Positions 26,586 through 35,477 of a stretch of 64,000 nucleotides of DNA are shown here, piece by piece. The stretch is from Nitrincola alkalisediminis (lineage in GTDB: Bacteria > Pseudomonadota > Gammaproteobacteria > Pseudomonadales > Balneatricaceae). Position numbers and translations under genes: made by a program. The notes below the pieces were generated by a model that was not told the DNA's origin, did not search any database, and was given only the letters and a program-made list of their open reading frames with translations. The stretch is taken from NCBI RefSeq assembly GCF_009821115.1, contig NZ_VYTY01000003.1, positions 372,001-436,000 on the forward strand. Direction: 5' to 3'. Each line of letters opens with the position of its first letter. The first letter of the stretch is position 1.

Positions 26586-26610
26586 AAAGGCGTAAAAAAT
26601 CGCTGCCTTT
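26586..26610 (+). terminator. weak hairpin after the FAH-family gene
   Basis: AAAGGC (26586-26591) pairs with GCCTTT (26605-26610) about 25 bases after the stop. The stem is short and the tail only partly T-rich, so this is a tentative terminator. Confidence 0.3.
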
Positions 26611-26747
26611 GCATAATACGTGGGGTGGCGAATTAACGTCTATTATGAAGCCTGAACGTAAACGACTGATCTGGAAATACCCTAATGTGATTCCAAAGCG
26701 GACTCACTCCTTGTCAGTCAATTCAATAAAAACAAGAGGCTTCTATC

Positions 26748-28268
26748 ATGATCTATACACAGCCAGGGCTTGAAGGCTCAGTCACTACTGTAAAACCACG
26801 TTACGAAAACTTCATTGGTGGACAATGGACAGCTCCCGTTAAAGGTCAGTATTTCAAAAACATCTCCCCTGTGACCGGTGAAGCCTTCTGCGAAATTCCA
26901 CGCTCTAGTGCTGAAGACATTGATTTAGCCTTAGATGCGGCTCACGCAGCTAAAGAAGCTTGGGGTAAAACATCCGTTACCTATCGCTCAAATCTTTTGT
27001 TGAAAATTGCCGATCGTTTAGAGCAAAACCTTGAGTCAATTGCCGTTGCTGAGACTTGGGATAATGGTAAGGCCGTTCGTGAAACCTTGAATGCCGACGT
27101 GCCACTTGCCGTTGACCACTTCCGTTATTTTGCAGGCTGCGTTCGTGCACAAGAAGGCAGCATTGGCGAAATTGACAATAACACCGTGGCGTACCATTTT
27201 CACGAGCCTTTAGGGGTTGTCGGACAAATTATTCCTTGGAACTTTCCGCTGTTAATGGCGGCTTGGAAACTGGCTCCAGCATTGGCAGCAGGTAACTGTG
27301 TCATTCTTAAGCCTGCTGAGCAGACACCTTGGTCTATCCTCAAATTTGTTGAGTTAATTGAGGATTTGTTGCCAGCGGGTGTTTTGAACGTCGTGAATGG
27401 CTTTGGTGCTGAAGCGGGTCAGGCCTTAGCCACCAGCAAGCGCATCGCTAAAATTGCATTCACTGGTTCTACGCCAGTCGGTGCGCACATTATGAAATGT
27501 GCCGCTGAAAACATTATTCCATCTACCGTTGAACTGGGCGGTAAGTCACCGAACATTTTCTTCAAAGACGTCATGAATTTTGAAGATAATTTCCTCAGCA
27601 AGTGTGTCGAGGGTGTTGTGCTGGCGTTCTTCAACCAAGGTGAAGTCTGCACTTGCCCATCACGTTTGTTGATCCAAGAAGATATCTACGATGACTTTAT
27701 TAATCTGGTCATCGAACGTACCAAGCAAATCAAGCGTGGCAACCCGCTGGATACTGAAGTCATGGTCGGTGCTCAAGCGTCTGAAGAGCAGTTTACGAAG
27801 ATCATGGGCTACTTTGATATCGGCCGTGATGAGGGTGCAGAAATCCTTATCGGTGGCGATAAAGAGCAGCTGGATACTGGCTTGAATAATGGTTACTACA
27901 TCCAACCGACCTTGATTAAAGGTCACAACAAAATGCGCGTGTTCCAAGAAGAAATCTTTGGTCCAGTGGTGTCGGTCACGACCTTCAAAGATGAAGCTGA
28001 AGCGCTTGCCATTGCCAATGATTCAGAGTTTGGCTTGGGTGCGGGTGTTTGGACTCGTGATATGAACCTGGCGTATCGGATGGGACGTGGTATTGAAGCC
28101 GGTCGTGTCTGGACGAACTGCTACCACCACTACCCAGCTCATGCTGCATTCGGTGGTTACAAGAAGTCAGGTGTTGGACGTGAAACCCACAAGATGATGT
28201 TGGATCATTATCAGCAAACCAAGAATATGTTGGTGAGCTACGATATCAATCCATTGGGCTTCTTCTGA
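26748..28268 (+). CDS. NAD-dependent aldehyde dehydrogenase (AldB/ExaC-like)
   Basis: 506 residues. Catalytic Cys in [14 protein letters not shown], general base Glu in VELGGKSPN, and cofactor loop FTGSTPVG are intact. The sequence type ([18 protein letters not shown]... and YDINPLGFF at the end) is that of acetaldehyde dehydrogenases AldB/ExaC, which act in alcohol oxidation. In Pseudomonas ExaC works with a PQQ-dependent ethanol dehydrogenase, and a PQQ operon lies 8 kb downstream here. That link is suggestive only. A strong terminator follows. Confidence 0.9.
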   Translation: MIYTQPGLEGSVTTVKPRYENFIGGQWTAPVKGQYFKNISPVTGEAFCEIPRSSAEDIDLALDAAHAAKEAWGKTSVTYRSNLLLKIADRLEQNLESIAVAETWDNGKAVRETLNADVPLAVDHFRYFAGCVRAQEGSIGEIDNNTVAYHFHEPLGVVGQIIPWNFPLLMAAWKLAPALAAGNCVILKPAEQTPWSILKFVELIEDLLPAGVLNVVNGFGAEAGQALATSKRIAKIAFTGSTPVGAHIMKCAAENIIPSTVELGGKSPNIFFKDVMNFEDNFLSKCVEGVVLAFFNQGEVCTCPSRLLIQEDIYDDFINLVIERTKQIKRGNPLDTEVMVGAQASEEQFTKIMGYFDIGRDEGAEILIGGDKEQLDTGLNNGYYIQPTLIKGHNKMRVFQEEIFGPVVSVTTFKDEAEALAIANDSEFGLGAGVWTRDMNLAYRMGRGIEAGRVWTNCYHHYPAHAAFGGYKKSGVGRETHKMMLDHYQQTKNMLVSYDINPLGFF

Positions 28269-28381
28269 TTTAATTGTTGAATCTGCTCTGTCTGTTGAAC
28301 CGGGCGTAGAGATACGCCCACCCCTTGGTCGTTTTGCACTGGCGGCCGCGTTTGCTTTGCTTTGCCAAGCATCCCTTAGAT

Positions 28382-28410
28382 CCCCCTGCTGTGAAGCAGG
28401 GGGTATTTTT
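28382..28410 (+). terminator. intrinsic terminator after the aldehyde dehydrogenase gene
   Basis: CCCCCTGCT (28382-28390), GTGA loop, AGCAGGGGG (28395-28403), then TATTTTTTT. A textbook rho-independent terminator. Confidence 0.9.
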
Positions 28411-28449
28411 TTGCAGATTGTAAGCTCTTTGTGCCTTTAAACTCGCTCA

Positions 28450-28483
28450 AAAAAAAGCACCTCTAGATTCTAGAAGTGCGATT
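28450..28483 (-). terminator. intrinsic terminator of the small winged-helix-like gene
   Basis: On the minus strand a near-perfect hairpin GCACTTCTAGA / TCTAGAGGTGC is followed by eight T. It lies about 30 bases past the stop of the minus-strand gene. Confidence 0.8.
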
Positions 28484-28512
28484 TGTCTAAACATCGTTCA
28501 ATGGCGTTTCAC

Positions 28513-28797
28513 TTAAACAAGTGTAACAAGACGAGCCATCGGAATGTGTTCTTGTTCAAGCGCTTCAGCCAATGCGAAGCCTTCTTTCGAGATGAAAAGG
28601 CCACGTGCCTTACCGCTAGCCACTTTGAGGTAGCCTTTGTCTTGAAGACTCATCACGTGTTGAAAAAAAACATTGTATTCCATGTCTTCAAACTGATTTT
28701 TAAGAGTCAGCATGATGGGGGGGAAAATACCATCACGCTTGCCGAGACGCTTTAGGGCCACAAGAATGGCCATTTCACTGGAATTTAGCATAGTCAT
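28513..28797 (-). CDS. small winged-helix-like protein, function unknown
   Basis: 94 residues from the Met at 28797, preceded by an AGGG site. An open frame 14 codons longer begins in the promoter region and is unlikely. The pattern of helices (SEMAILVALKRLG, then ..FQHVMSLQDKGYLKV, then ..GLFISKEGFALAEAL) looks like a MarR/PadR-type winged helix without a dimer domain. I do not recognise the family. It has its own strong promoter with a palindrome over the -35, and its own terminator, which would suit an autoregulated DNA-binding protein. Confidence 0.7.
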   Translation of the reverse strand: MTMLNSSEMAILVALKRLGKRDGIFPPIMLTLKNQFEDMEYNVFFQHVMSLQDKGYLKVASGKARGLFISKEGFALAEALEQEHIPMARLVTLV

Positions 28798-28827
28798 AGC
28801 CCTGTAAAGTAGACTTAAGTTGTATCT

Positions 28828-28858
28828 ATTATAGCTCATCTATGTTGCACTGCAACAT
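28828..28858 (-). promoter_or_regulatory. promoter with 8-1-8 palindromic operator over the -35
   Basis: On the minus strand TATAAT (28833-28828) is a perfect -10, and TTGCAG or GTTGCA is the -35 at 16-17 bases. The -35 is inside the perfect palindrome ATGTTGCA-C-TGCAACAT (28842-28858). A repressor bound there would block RNA polymerase. The TTGCA-N-TGCAA core is the kind of symmetric site used by many dimeric repressors; the protein is not identified. Confidence 0.7.
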
Positions 28859-28996
28859 TAATCGCAAAAAACTGTGTAAAAGACTCAAGAATTATTGAGA
28901 TGAAGGTTTTTTAAGTAGGAAAGGTGAACTAAGTGGTTGATGACCCAGCCTTGCTCGTGATGGTAAAGGCTGGGTAGGGTGGAGGCATTTGCTTGA

Positions 28997-30160
28997 TTAG
29001 TCAGTGCTGGCGTTAAGTAAATGCTCAAAGCGAGCATCGGTTAAGGTCTTGAGAAATGCAACTAATGCATCTACGCGTTTGTCGTCAAGAGCCGGACCTG
29101 TTTGCAGTTCGGTGAGTGAAATGTTTTCAGGGATTTCGGGTGCTTCCCATTCTAAACCTGTTTCTGGATTGATGCGCATTTTGGCGCTTCGCGAATTGTA
29201 TTGATTATAGAAAAGGATGACCGTGCGTAAGTCCTGAAACACGCCGTTATGCATATAGGGCCCAGTCACGGCAACATTACGCAGACTGGGTGTTTTGAAC
29301 TTTCCGATACTGGATGGATCGTCGACCTCAGGATGAGCAAAGAGTCCAACGTCGTTATCCATGACACCATTAATCTCTCTGAGTTTAGCGTTCACAGGCA
29401 CGCCAATATTGTGATATTCAAAATTGCTAAACACTTCCTTTTCTCGACCAGGCAAAGGGTTGAGTTGATGGCACAGATTGCAATTGGTGAACTGTTGCGA
29501 GAAAAACAGCGTCATGCCCAGCTCTTCTTCAGGCGTTAACTGTGCCTTTCCTTGAAGATAGCGATCATATTTTGAATCAAAAGGGTTGAATAACTCGGTT
29601 TTCTCAAAATGAGCAAGCGCATCTGCCATGGCGTTATAGGCGGCTTGGGTGTTCTCAAAGATTGGCTCACCATATAGAGCTTTAAACAGTGGAGGATAAA
29701 TCGGATTTTCCAATATTCGTTCAATGACCGACTCTTCATCAGGCATTCCCATCTCAATTGGGTTGAGCGGGGGGCCCTTTGCCTGCTCGGCTAAGTTCGC
29801 CGCACGCCCATCCCAGAAAAAACCACCCACATAAATCCCTTGTGCATTTCGGTGGAAATCAGGGGTCTGAGCAGCATAGGTGACCATGGGGGCATTTCGG
29901 TCACCGAAAGACTGATTATCGTCACCAAGGGAGGCCGCTGAGTCGGTAAGGTTGGGTCTAGAGTCTGAAAAAGCCGTGGAAGGTGCATGGCAGGTTGCAC
30001 ACGATTGGGTGCGATTGCGCGATAAATTGGGATCAAAAAATAATCGTTGGCCGAGTTCTGCTTTTTCAGCGTCAAAGGATTGTGCATTTACTTGAAAGGG
30101 CATGCTCAATAACAAACCTATAAAGGCCATTTTCAGCATTCGTATGAGGGTGTATTTCAT
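28997..30160 (-). CDS. di-haem cytochrome c peroxidase (MauG/CcpA family)
   Basis: About 387 residues, periplasmic. Signal peptide MKYTLIRMLKMAFIGLLLSM... with cleavage near VNAQS. Two c-type haem sites: CATCH in the N-terminal domain and CNLCH in the C-terminal domain. The FKTPSLRNVAVTGPYMHNGVF segment is typical. It reduces hydrogen peroxide using electrons from small cytochromes, though MauG-like oxidases share the fold. Start at 30160; the Met at 30184 adds 8 residues unlike a signal peptide. A perfect FNR/Anr box lies upstream, as in other ccp genes. Confidence 0.87.
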   Translation of the reverse strand: MKYTLIRMLKMAFIGLLLSMPFQVNAQSFDAEKAELGQRLFFDPNLSRNRTQSCATCHAPSTAFSDSRPNLTDSAASLGDDNQSFGDRNAPMVTYAAQTPDFHRNAQGIYVGGFFWDGRAANLAEQAKGPPLNPIEMGMPDEESVIERILENPIYPPLFKALYGEPIFENTQAAYNAMADALAHFEKTELFNPFDSKYDRYLQGKAQLTPEEELGMTLFFSQQFTNCNLCHQLNPLPGREKEVFSNFEYHNIGVPVNAKLREINGVMDNDVGLFAHPEVDDPSSIGKFKTPSLRNVAVTGPYMHNGVFQDLRTVILFYNQYNSRSAKMRINPETGLEWEAPEIPENISLTELQTGPALDDKRVDALVAFLKTLTDARFEHLLNASTD

Positions 30161-30224
30161 GACGGAATCCGTCTCCAATGCCATGAGAAAAATGAAGCCT
30201 AGCGACTAATCGAAGTCAATACCA

Positions 30225-30238
30225 TTGATCAGGATCAA
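30225..30238 (-). promoter_or_regulatory. FNR/Anr box upstream of the cytochrome c peroxidase gene
   Basis: TTGATCAGGATCAA matches the consensus TTGAT-N4-ATCAA at all ten positions. A class II arrangement (centre at -41.5) would put the start near 30190, 30 bases before the start codon. FNR/Anr activation of ccp genes at low oxygen is established in gammaproteobacteria. Confidence 0.78.
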
Positions 30239-30260
30239 ATAATCTACATATAATAAATAA

Positions 30261-30289
30261 TTGTAATGATAATGACTATCAATTATATT
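30261..30289 (+). promoter_or_regulatory. Fur-box promoter of the imelysin operon
   Basis: TTGTAA (30261-30266), 17-base spacer, TATATT (30284-30289). A Fur box at 30262-30280 (TAATGATAATGACTATC core, 15 of 19 consensus positions) fills the spacer, so Fe-Fur would exclude RNA polymerase. The same layout is seen at the small RNA promoter near 35450. Confidence 0.75.
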
Positions 30290-30323
30290 ATTCTGCATCT
30301 TAATTCATCAGATGGAGTTTGCA

Positions 30324-31592
30324 ATGAACAAGCGGTTATCAGGAGTTTTGGTCGGAATGGCACTGGGCTTAGGCGCTTCAAGCGTATTTGCTGCCACACC
30401 TGCCCAAGTCATTACGACCTATGCCAACATCGCTGAAGCAGCTTACAGTGATTCAGTTGCTGGTGCTCTTCAGCTGAAATCTAAAATTGATGCCTTTTTG
30501 AATGACCCAACGGAAGCCAATCTCGAAGCAGCTCGCCAAGCCTGGCGTGATGCGCGTGTCCCTTACATGCAAACGGAAGTATATCGTTTTGGCAATGAAA
30601 TCGTCGATGAGTGGGAAGGGCGCGTGAATGCCTGGCCACTGGATGAAGGTTTAATCGACTATGTCAGTGTTGAACATTACGGAGAAGAATCTGACGAAAA
30701 CCCCTTCTATGCGGCCAACGTTATTGCCAATCAAACCTTGGTGCTTGGTAACCAAACAATAGACGTGTCTGAAATCACCGCCGAGTTATTAAGCGATACT
30801 CTGCATGAGATTGATGATATTGAAGCAAACGTTGCCATTGGGTACCACGCCATTGAGTTTTTACTTTGGGGTCAGGATCTTTATGGTACTGAGCCGGGCT
30901 CAGGCGAACGCCCAGCGACAGATTTCAGCTTAGACGAGTGTACGGGCGGAAACTGTGATCGTCGTCGTCAATATCTATCCGTTGTTACTGATTTGTTGAT
31001 CAGTGATTTAGAAGAAATGGCAGAGCACTGGACGCCTGAGGGCGATGCCCGCCAAGCACTCTTGGAAAAAGGTGAACAAGGCGGATTAGCCACCATTCTG
31101 ACGGGGATGGGGAGCTTATCCTACGGTGAGTTGGCTGGCGAAAGAACCAAGCTGGGCTTAATGCTACATGACCCTGAAGAAGAGCATGATTGCTTCTCTG
31201 ACAATACACATTACTCCCATTTCTACAATGTGGTGGGTATTAACAATGTCTACCACGGGCAGTACACGCGTATCGATGGTACCGTGGTTGAAGGTCCTTC
31301 ATTGGCTGACTTACTGACTGCAAAATCACCTGCATTGGCAAATCAACTGACACTAGAGTTGGCACAAACTCAGGCCGCTGCGCAAGCGATTGTTGATAAG
31401 GCGTATGCTGGACAACCCTTTGATGTCCTAATTGGTGCGGGCAACACAGACGGCAATGCGATTGTACAGAATTTGGTGGATACGCTCGTGACACAGACGC
31501 GCTCAATTGAGTCAGCGATCGACGTGCTTGGGCTGGATGCTATTGAGCTTGAAGGATCGGACAGCTTGGATGATCCAGATTCTATTATTTAA
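30324..31592 (+). CDS. imelysin-family iron-regulated protein (IrpA-like)
   Basis: 422 residues, exported (signal MNKRLSGVLVGMALGLG... with cleavage at VFAAT). Contains the imelysin G-x-H-x-x-E motif in GYHAIEFLLWGQD. The family is linked to iron acquisition; the two four-helix bundles are known from structures, but the biochemical role is unsettled. Start at 30324 with GGAG 7 bases upstream. First gene of a four-gene operon repressed by Fur. Confidence 0.88.
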   Translation: MNKRLSGVLVGMALGLGASSVFAATPAQVITTYANIAEAAYSDSVAGALQLKSKIDAFLNDPTEANLEAARQAWRDARVPYMQTEVYRFGNEIVDEWEGRVNAWPLDEGLIDYVSVEHYGEESDENPFYAANVIANQTLVLGNQTIDVSEITAELLSDTLHEIDDIEANVAIGYHAIEFLLWGQDLYGTEPGSGERPATDFSLDECTGGNCDRRRQYLSVVTDLLISDLEEMAEHWTPEGDARQALLEKGEQGGLATILTGMGSLSYGELAGERTKLGLMLHDPEEEHDCFSDNTHYSHFYNVVGINNVYHGQYTRIDGTVVEGPSLADLLTAKSPALANQLTLELAQTQAAAQAIVDKAYAGQPFDVLIGAGNTDGNAIVQNLVDTLVTQTRSIESAIDVLGLDAIELEGSDSLDDPDSII

Positions 31593-31604
31593 TGTTCAAT
31601 CAAT

Positions 31605-33053
31605 ATGAAATCTAGATGGGGTTGGCTTGGCTGCCTAGTGTTGTTCATTCAATGTCTTGATCTGTACGCTCAAGATATCCCAGTCCCCTCGCTGGAAGAA
31701 CAACGCCCAGGGGGTGAGGCCACCCAATCTAGAGCTGTGAGCCGAGGTGTTTTACAACAATTCTCGGCCACGCTCCCGCTCGATACACGCATGGGCGTGA
31801 CCTTAGGTCGCAGTATCTTCAATAAGTTATGGGTGTCTTCACCGTCATCGACTACGGCCAGCGATGGTTTAGGTCCACTATTTAATGCTCGCTCCTGTGC
31901 GGGATGCCATTTACAAAATGGGCGAGGGCGTACGCCCGACCCTCAGCGAAATGAAGATAAAGCGGTTTCTGTCTTGCTGAGGTTAAGTATTCCGAAACCT
32001 GAGAATATGACGTCTGCACAGGCGGAACAGTATACAGTATTGGGGCTTATTCCTGAGCCCGTCTACGGTGCTCAACTGCAAAACTTTTCCGTACAAGGAT
32101 TGCCTGCCGAAGGACAATTGACGGTGTCCTATGAGCCTTTGTCAGTGTTCTTTGCGGATGGAGAAGAGGTTATTCTGCAAAAGCCGATCTATTCAATCGA
32201 GTCATTAAGCTATGGCGACTTGTCTCCACATGTTCGCATGTCCGCTCGCATTGCTCCACCCATGCATGGCCTAGGCTTGTTAGAGGCAATATCTGAAGAC
32301 GATTTGCTGGCGAACGAAGCCTCAGAAGCTTGGTTGGAGTTGGGAATCAATGGTCATTTGAATCGGGTATGGGATCGGGAACATCAAAAAAACCGGATTG
32401 GACGTTTCGGGTGGAAAGCGTTGCACCCAAGTTTGCATCAGCAAAATGCAGCGGCTTTGTTTGAAGATATAGGGATCTCGTCGACTTTTTTCCCTGAAGG
32501 TTTTGGCGCCTGCACCCCCGCACAAATCCAATGTCTGGGTATGCCGGATGGCAATAGCCCGCATCTTGATGGGGTCGAAGCCTCAAATGCAGTGGTTGAT
32601 CTTCTCACCGCTTATACACGTCACCTTGCCGTCGTTGACCGACCTGAAAGCGATGAGAGGCATCAAGAGGGACGCCAGCTTTTTTATGAAGTCGGTTGTC
32701 ATGCTTGCCACCGCCCTTCGTATCAGACCGCTTCTAGTGCCCCTGAAGGCTTGGCCAATCTGACAATCTGGCCCTACACGGATTTGCTGTTGCATGATAT
32801 GGGGGATGGCTTGGCAGATGATCACGATGAGTTTGATGCCAAGGGACGAGCGTGGAAAACACCTCCTCTTTGGGGGGTAGGTTTAGCGCCTGAAATCAAT
32901 GGCAGTCAACATTTGTTGCATGATGGTCGGGCTCGAAACGTGCTTGAAGCGATTCTGTGGCACGGTGGCGAAGCACAGATGGTTCGAGACAGATTTTTAG
33001 CCTTGGACAAGGCCTCAAGAGAGGCATTATTACTGTTTATAGAATCGTTATAA
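31605..33053 (+). CDS. di-haem oxidoreductase (DUF1111/DHOR family)
   Basis: 482 residues, periplasmic, with signal peptide ending near LYAQD. Haem motifs CAGCH in the N-terminal third and CHACH in the C-terminal third. The family, sometimes annotated as thiol oxidoreductase, is regularly encoded between two imelysin genes in Fur-controlled clusters such as PA4370-PA4373 in Pseudomonas. Likely an electron-transfer partner in iron handling; the exact reaction is unknown. 12 bases after the first imelysin. Confidence 0.86.
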   Translation: MKSRWGWLGCLVLFIQCLDLYAQDIPVPSLEEQRPGGEATQSRAVSRGVLQQFSATLPLDTRMGVTLGRSIFNKLWVSSPSSTTASDGLGPLFNARSCAGCHLQNGRGRTPDPQRNEDKAVSVLLRLSIPKPENMTSAQAEQYTVLGLIPEPVYGAQLQNFSVQGLPAEGQLTVSYEPLSVFFADGEEVILQKPIYSIESLSYGDLSPHVRMSARIAPPMHGLGLLEAISEDDLLANEASEAWLELGINGHLNRVWDREHQKNRIGRFGWKALHPSLHQQNAAALFEDIGISSTFFPEGFGACTPAQIQCLGMPDGNSPHLDGVEASNAVVDLLTAYTRHLAVVDRPESDERHQEGRQLFYEVGCHACHRPSYQTASSAPEGLANLTIWPYTDLLLHDMGDGLADDHDEFDAKGRAWKTPPLWGVGLAPEINGSQHLLHDGRARNVLEAILWHGGEAQMVRDRFLALDKASREALLLFIESL

Positions 33054-33069
33054 CGATGAGAGTGTTATC

Positions 33070-34155
33070 ATGAATCGATACAAGTCTGCGATTCGGCGTT
33101 CGGTTTGTGCCCTCGGGTATGTCGGCATTGTGTGCTCCTTACCTGTGATGGCGCAAGAGGCTGATTGGAGTGCAGTGAATACAACGCTTGTGCATCAACA
33201 TGTCATGCCACGCTATGCCGCGATGGCGGAGTCATCGGCTCACTTGCAACAGAGTCTAGAGGCATTTTGCCAAGTGCCGACAGAGCCGAATTTGGTCTTG
33301 GCGCAAACGGCCTATCGTCAAGCCATGTCGGATTGGCAAGCGGTTCAGCATATAGGCTTTGGGCCAGTGACGCTCTATATGCGCAACTATGCCTTGCAAT
33401 ACTGGCCAGATAAGCGCAACACCACGCCGAATCACCTACGCTCCGCATTGGCGGATCCTGAGACTGTCTTTGATGATGCGTTCTTTAGCCGTGTAGGTAT
33501 TAGCCTGAAGGGATTCCCGGTGATCGAGCGCGTGTTGTTCACTGAGGAGGGGGTGTCGGCGTTCCAAGAGCCTCGTCCAGAGTGTCGTTTCATTCAGGGC
33601 GTTTCTCTATTGGTTGCGAACACTGCAGATGAGATTTCATCCGAGTGGGAGGCGTTTTCACAAGTTCTCTTGCAGCCAGGCGAAGGCACTCATTATCGCA
33701 CGGCGGATGAAGTCGCCACGTTGTTTATGAAGTCTTGGGTCGAGCCTGTGCAGGTTATTCTTGAGCAGAAAATTTTGGCGCCTTTGGGGGACTCGTTCGA
33801 TAAAGCTCGTTGGCAGAGAAGTGAGTCTTGGCGCAGTCAACAATCGATAGAGAATTTGCGGGTCAATATGAAAGCCTTGCATCATTTCTTCAGTTTGACT
33901 GGACCTTCTAGCGTAAAAGATTTACTGATTCAACAAGATCAAAAGGCATTGGCAGAGGGCATTGACGATGCATTTGAGTCGATAGTGATGAATCTTGATG
34001 CCTTGCCAGAGGTACAAGAAACCCATGTCAGCCTTGAGCAGTTCGAGGCACTGTCGAAAATTGCTGATGAGCTCGCCGCTCTGCAAGAGTTGCAGGGCAA
34101 GGCGATGCAGGTATTGGGCATACGTTTGGGGTTTAATAGCCGTGATGGAGATTAA
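33070..34155 (+). CDS. second imelysin-family protein
   Basis: 361 residues with a signal peptide (hydrophobic CALGYVGIVCSLPVMAQE). Shorter and divergent from the first imelysin. The typical G-x-H-x-x-E motif is not obvious; a corresponding region reads LKGFPVIERVLF. Such paired imelysins, one with a degenerate motif, are typical of this cluster. It overlaps the next gene by 11 bases. Confidence 0.82.
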   Translation: MNRYKSAIRRSVCALGYVGIVCSLPVMAQEADWSAVNTTLVHQHVMPRYAAMAESSAHLQQSLEAFCQVPTEPNLVLAQTAYRQAMSDWQAVQHIGFGPVTLYMRNYALQYWPDKRNTTPNHLRSALADPETVFDDAFFSRVGISLKGFPVIERVLFTEEGVSAFQEPRPECRFIQGVSLLVANTADEISSEWEAFSQVLLQPGEGTHYRTADEVATLFMKSWVEPVQVILEQKILAPLGDSFDKARWQRSESWRSQQSIENLRVNMKALHHFFSLTGPSSVKDLLIQQDQKALAEGIDDAFESIVMNLDALPEVQETHVSLEQFEALSKIADELAALQELQGKAMQVLGIRLGFNSRDGD

Positions 34156-35260
34156 GCGTCGACAATTTTTAGGTTGGGTGCTTGCTTCTCCCCTGTTAGG
34201 GAGGGCGAGTAGGTCAAAAGCGGCCAGCCATCAGATGCGAGCATCGATGCGGCTGCTATCGGCCGTCAAAACAGCTGAAGGCCACATGGGCTTAACGCTC
34301 TTTTCAGATCAAGGCGAGTCGTTGTTGACCTACTTGTTGCCTGACAGAGCCCATCAAATCATCGCTCACCCGTTTAAGCCTTGGTTATTTGCAGTGGCGC
34401 GACGTCCGGGAACCTGGTTGGAGGTGATGAACTATGAAACGGGGCAACAGGTCGCACGAATCGAGGCTGAAGCGCATCACCAATTCTGCGGTCATGCACA
34501 AATCACGCAAGACGGTCGTTGGTTGCTTACCACCGAGCAATCGGATCAACAGTCGATGGGCAGTATTGTGGTTCGTGATATTGAAAATGACTTCAGTGTT
34601 CATCAACACTGGTCATCGGGGGGGATTGGGCCTCATGAACTCAAGATCGCCCCGGATCAAAAACGGTTGGTGGTGGCCAATGGTGGCATTTTGACTGAGG
34701 GGCGAGTCAACGTGAATGTCGATGATATGCAGCCCTCCCTGAGTTACATCGACCTTGCCAGCGGTGAATTGATTGAAACCTTGGTGTTGGATGAGACGTT
34801 TCATCAAAGTGGAATTCGTCATATTGATGTATCGCCATCTGGGCAGGTGATTATCGCCATGCAATATGAAGGACATCCTGCGGATCAGATGCCCTTGATT
34901 GCCAGTCATCAGGTCTCTCAGGCTATTCAGGTCTTCGATATCCCCCCCGCCATTCACAGTCAGTTAAAGCAATATGGTGGAAGTGCGTGTTTTGATGTGT
35001 CTGGCCGTTTTGCGGCGGTGTCTGCACCCAAGGGGAACTTAGTGACTTTTTGGAAGATGCCTGAAGGACAGTTTCAAGGCAGTGTTTCAATTGCGGATGC
35101 CTGTGGCTTGGCTGCAGATAATCAGGCAGGGCAATTTATCGTCAGCAGTGGTGCTGGGGGGCTCTATCGCGTGGATGCCATTCATCTTCGTCGTGAGTTG
35201 ATTCAGTCAGAGGATGCTATGAGTATGCATTGGGATAATCATTTGAGTCGTTGGAGCTAA
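34145..35260 (+). CDS. DUF1513 protein, Tat-exported beta-propeller-like
   Basis: About 371 residues. Starts MEIKRRQFLGWVLASPLL, a twin-arginine signal, so export folded through Tat is expected. The remainder is a DUF1513 domain with repeating WD/propeller-like strands (for example GPHELKIAPDQKRLVVANGG). Fourth gene of the Fur operon and its constant partner in other genomes; function unknown. The start lies inside the previous gene; a GTG just upstream (34142) is also possible. Confidence 0.82.
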   Translation: MEIKRRQFLGWVLASPLLGRASRSKAASHQMRASMRLLSAVKTAEGHMGLTLFSDQGESLLTYLLPDRAHQIIAHPFKPWLFAVARRPGTWLEVMNYETGQQVARIEAEAHHQFCGHAQITQDGRWLLTTEQSDQQSMGSIVVRDIENDFSVHQHWSSGGIGPHELKIAPDQKRLVVANGGILTEGRVNVNVDDMQPSLSYIDLASGELIETLVLDETFHQSGIRHIDVSPSGQVIIAMQYEGHPADQMPLIASHQVSQAIQVFDIPPAIHSQLKQYGGSACFDVSGRFAAVSAPKGNLVTFWKMPEGQFQGSVSIADACGLAADNQAGQFIVSSGAGGLYRVDAIHLRRELIQSEDAMSMHWDNHLSRWS

Positions 35261-35329
35261 CGCGAATAAAGGGATTTAGGGCCAACGGGTGAAGGCTCAG
35301 TGGTTGAAAGTGTGTATTTGCGCTAGACG

Positions 35330-35370
35330 AAAAAAAACCGTAGAGGCGGAGTGGAGTTCGTCTCTACGGT
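35330..35370 (-). terminator. intrinsic terminator of the small RNA
   Basis: Minus strand ACCGTAGAG (35370-35362) pairs with CTCTACGGT (35345-35337), 16-base loop, followed by a T-run through 35330. It may also stop readthrough from the bacterioferritin genes. There is no T-run on the plus strand. Confidence 0.85.
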
Positions 35371-35427
35371 CTAATGTGCTTTCGCACGTGAACTTGTACC
35401 TAAGCACGTGTTCAACCTGTCAATGAG
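35330..35427 (-). ncRNA. probable Fur-repressed small RNA (RyhB/PrrF-like role)
   Basis: About 98 nt on the minus strand between two convergent genes. The promoter has TTGCAA (35461-35456), a 17-base spacer and TACTAT (35438-35433), with a Fur box in the spacer. The transcript contains a GTGC-GAAA-GCAC tetraloop hairpin (about 35387-35376) and ends in an intrinsic terminator (ACCGTAGAG/CTCTACGGT, then T8). No open frame of note exists. Size, Fur control and position beside bacterioferritin genes match iron-sparing sRNAs; I see no clear sequence likeness to RyhB or PrrF, so class is inferred. Confidence 0.68.
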
Positions 35428-35432
35428 GTTTC

Positions 35433-35461
35433 ATAGTAGTGCTAATCATTATCATTTGCAA
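35433..35461 (-). promoter_or_regulatory. Fur-box promoter of the small RNA
   Basis: Sigma-70 hexamers TTGCAA and TACTAT are exactly 17 bases apart. The Fur box (35459-35441, core AATGATAATGATTA, 15 of 19 consensus positions) overlaps the spacer. It sits 17 bases downstream of the bacterioferritin stop codon, so it cannot serve that gene. Confidence 0.75.
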
Positions 35462-35477
35462 CACTTTTATCAAATAA

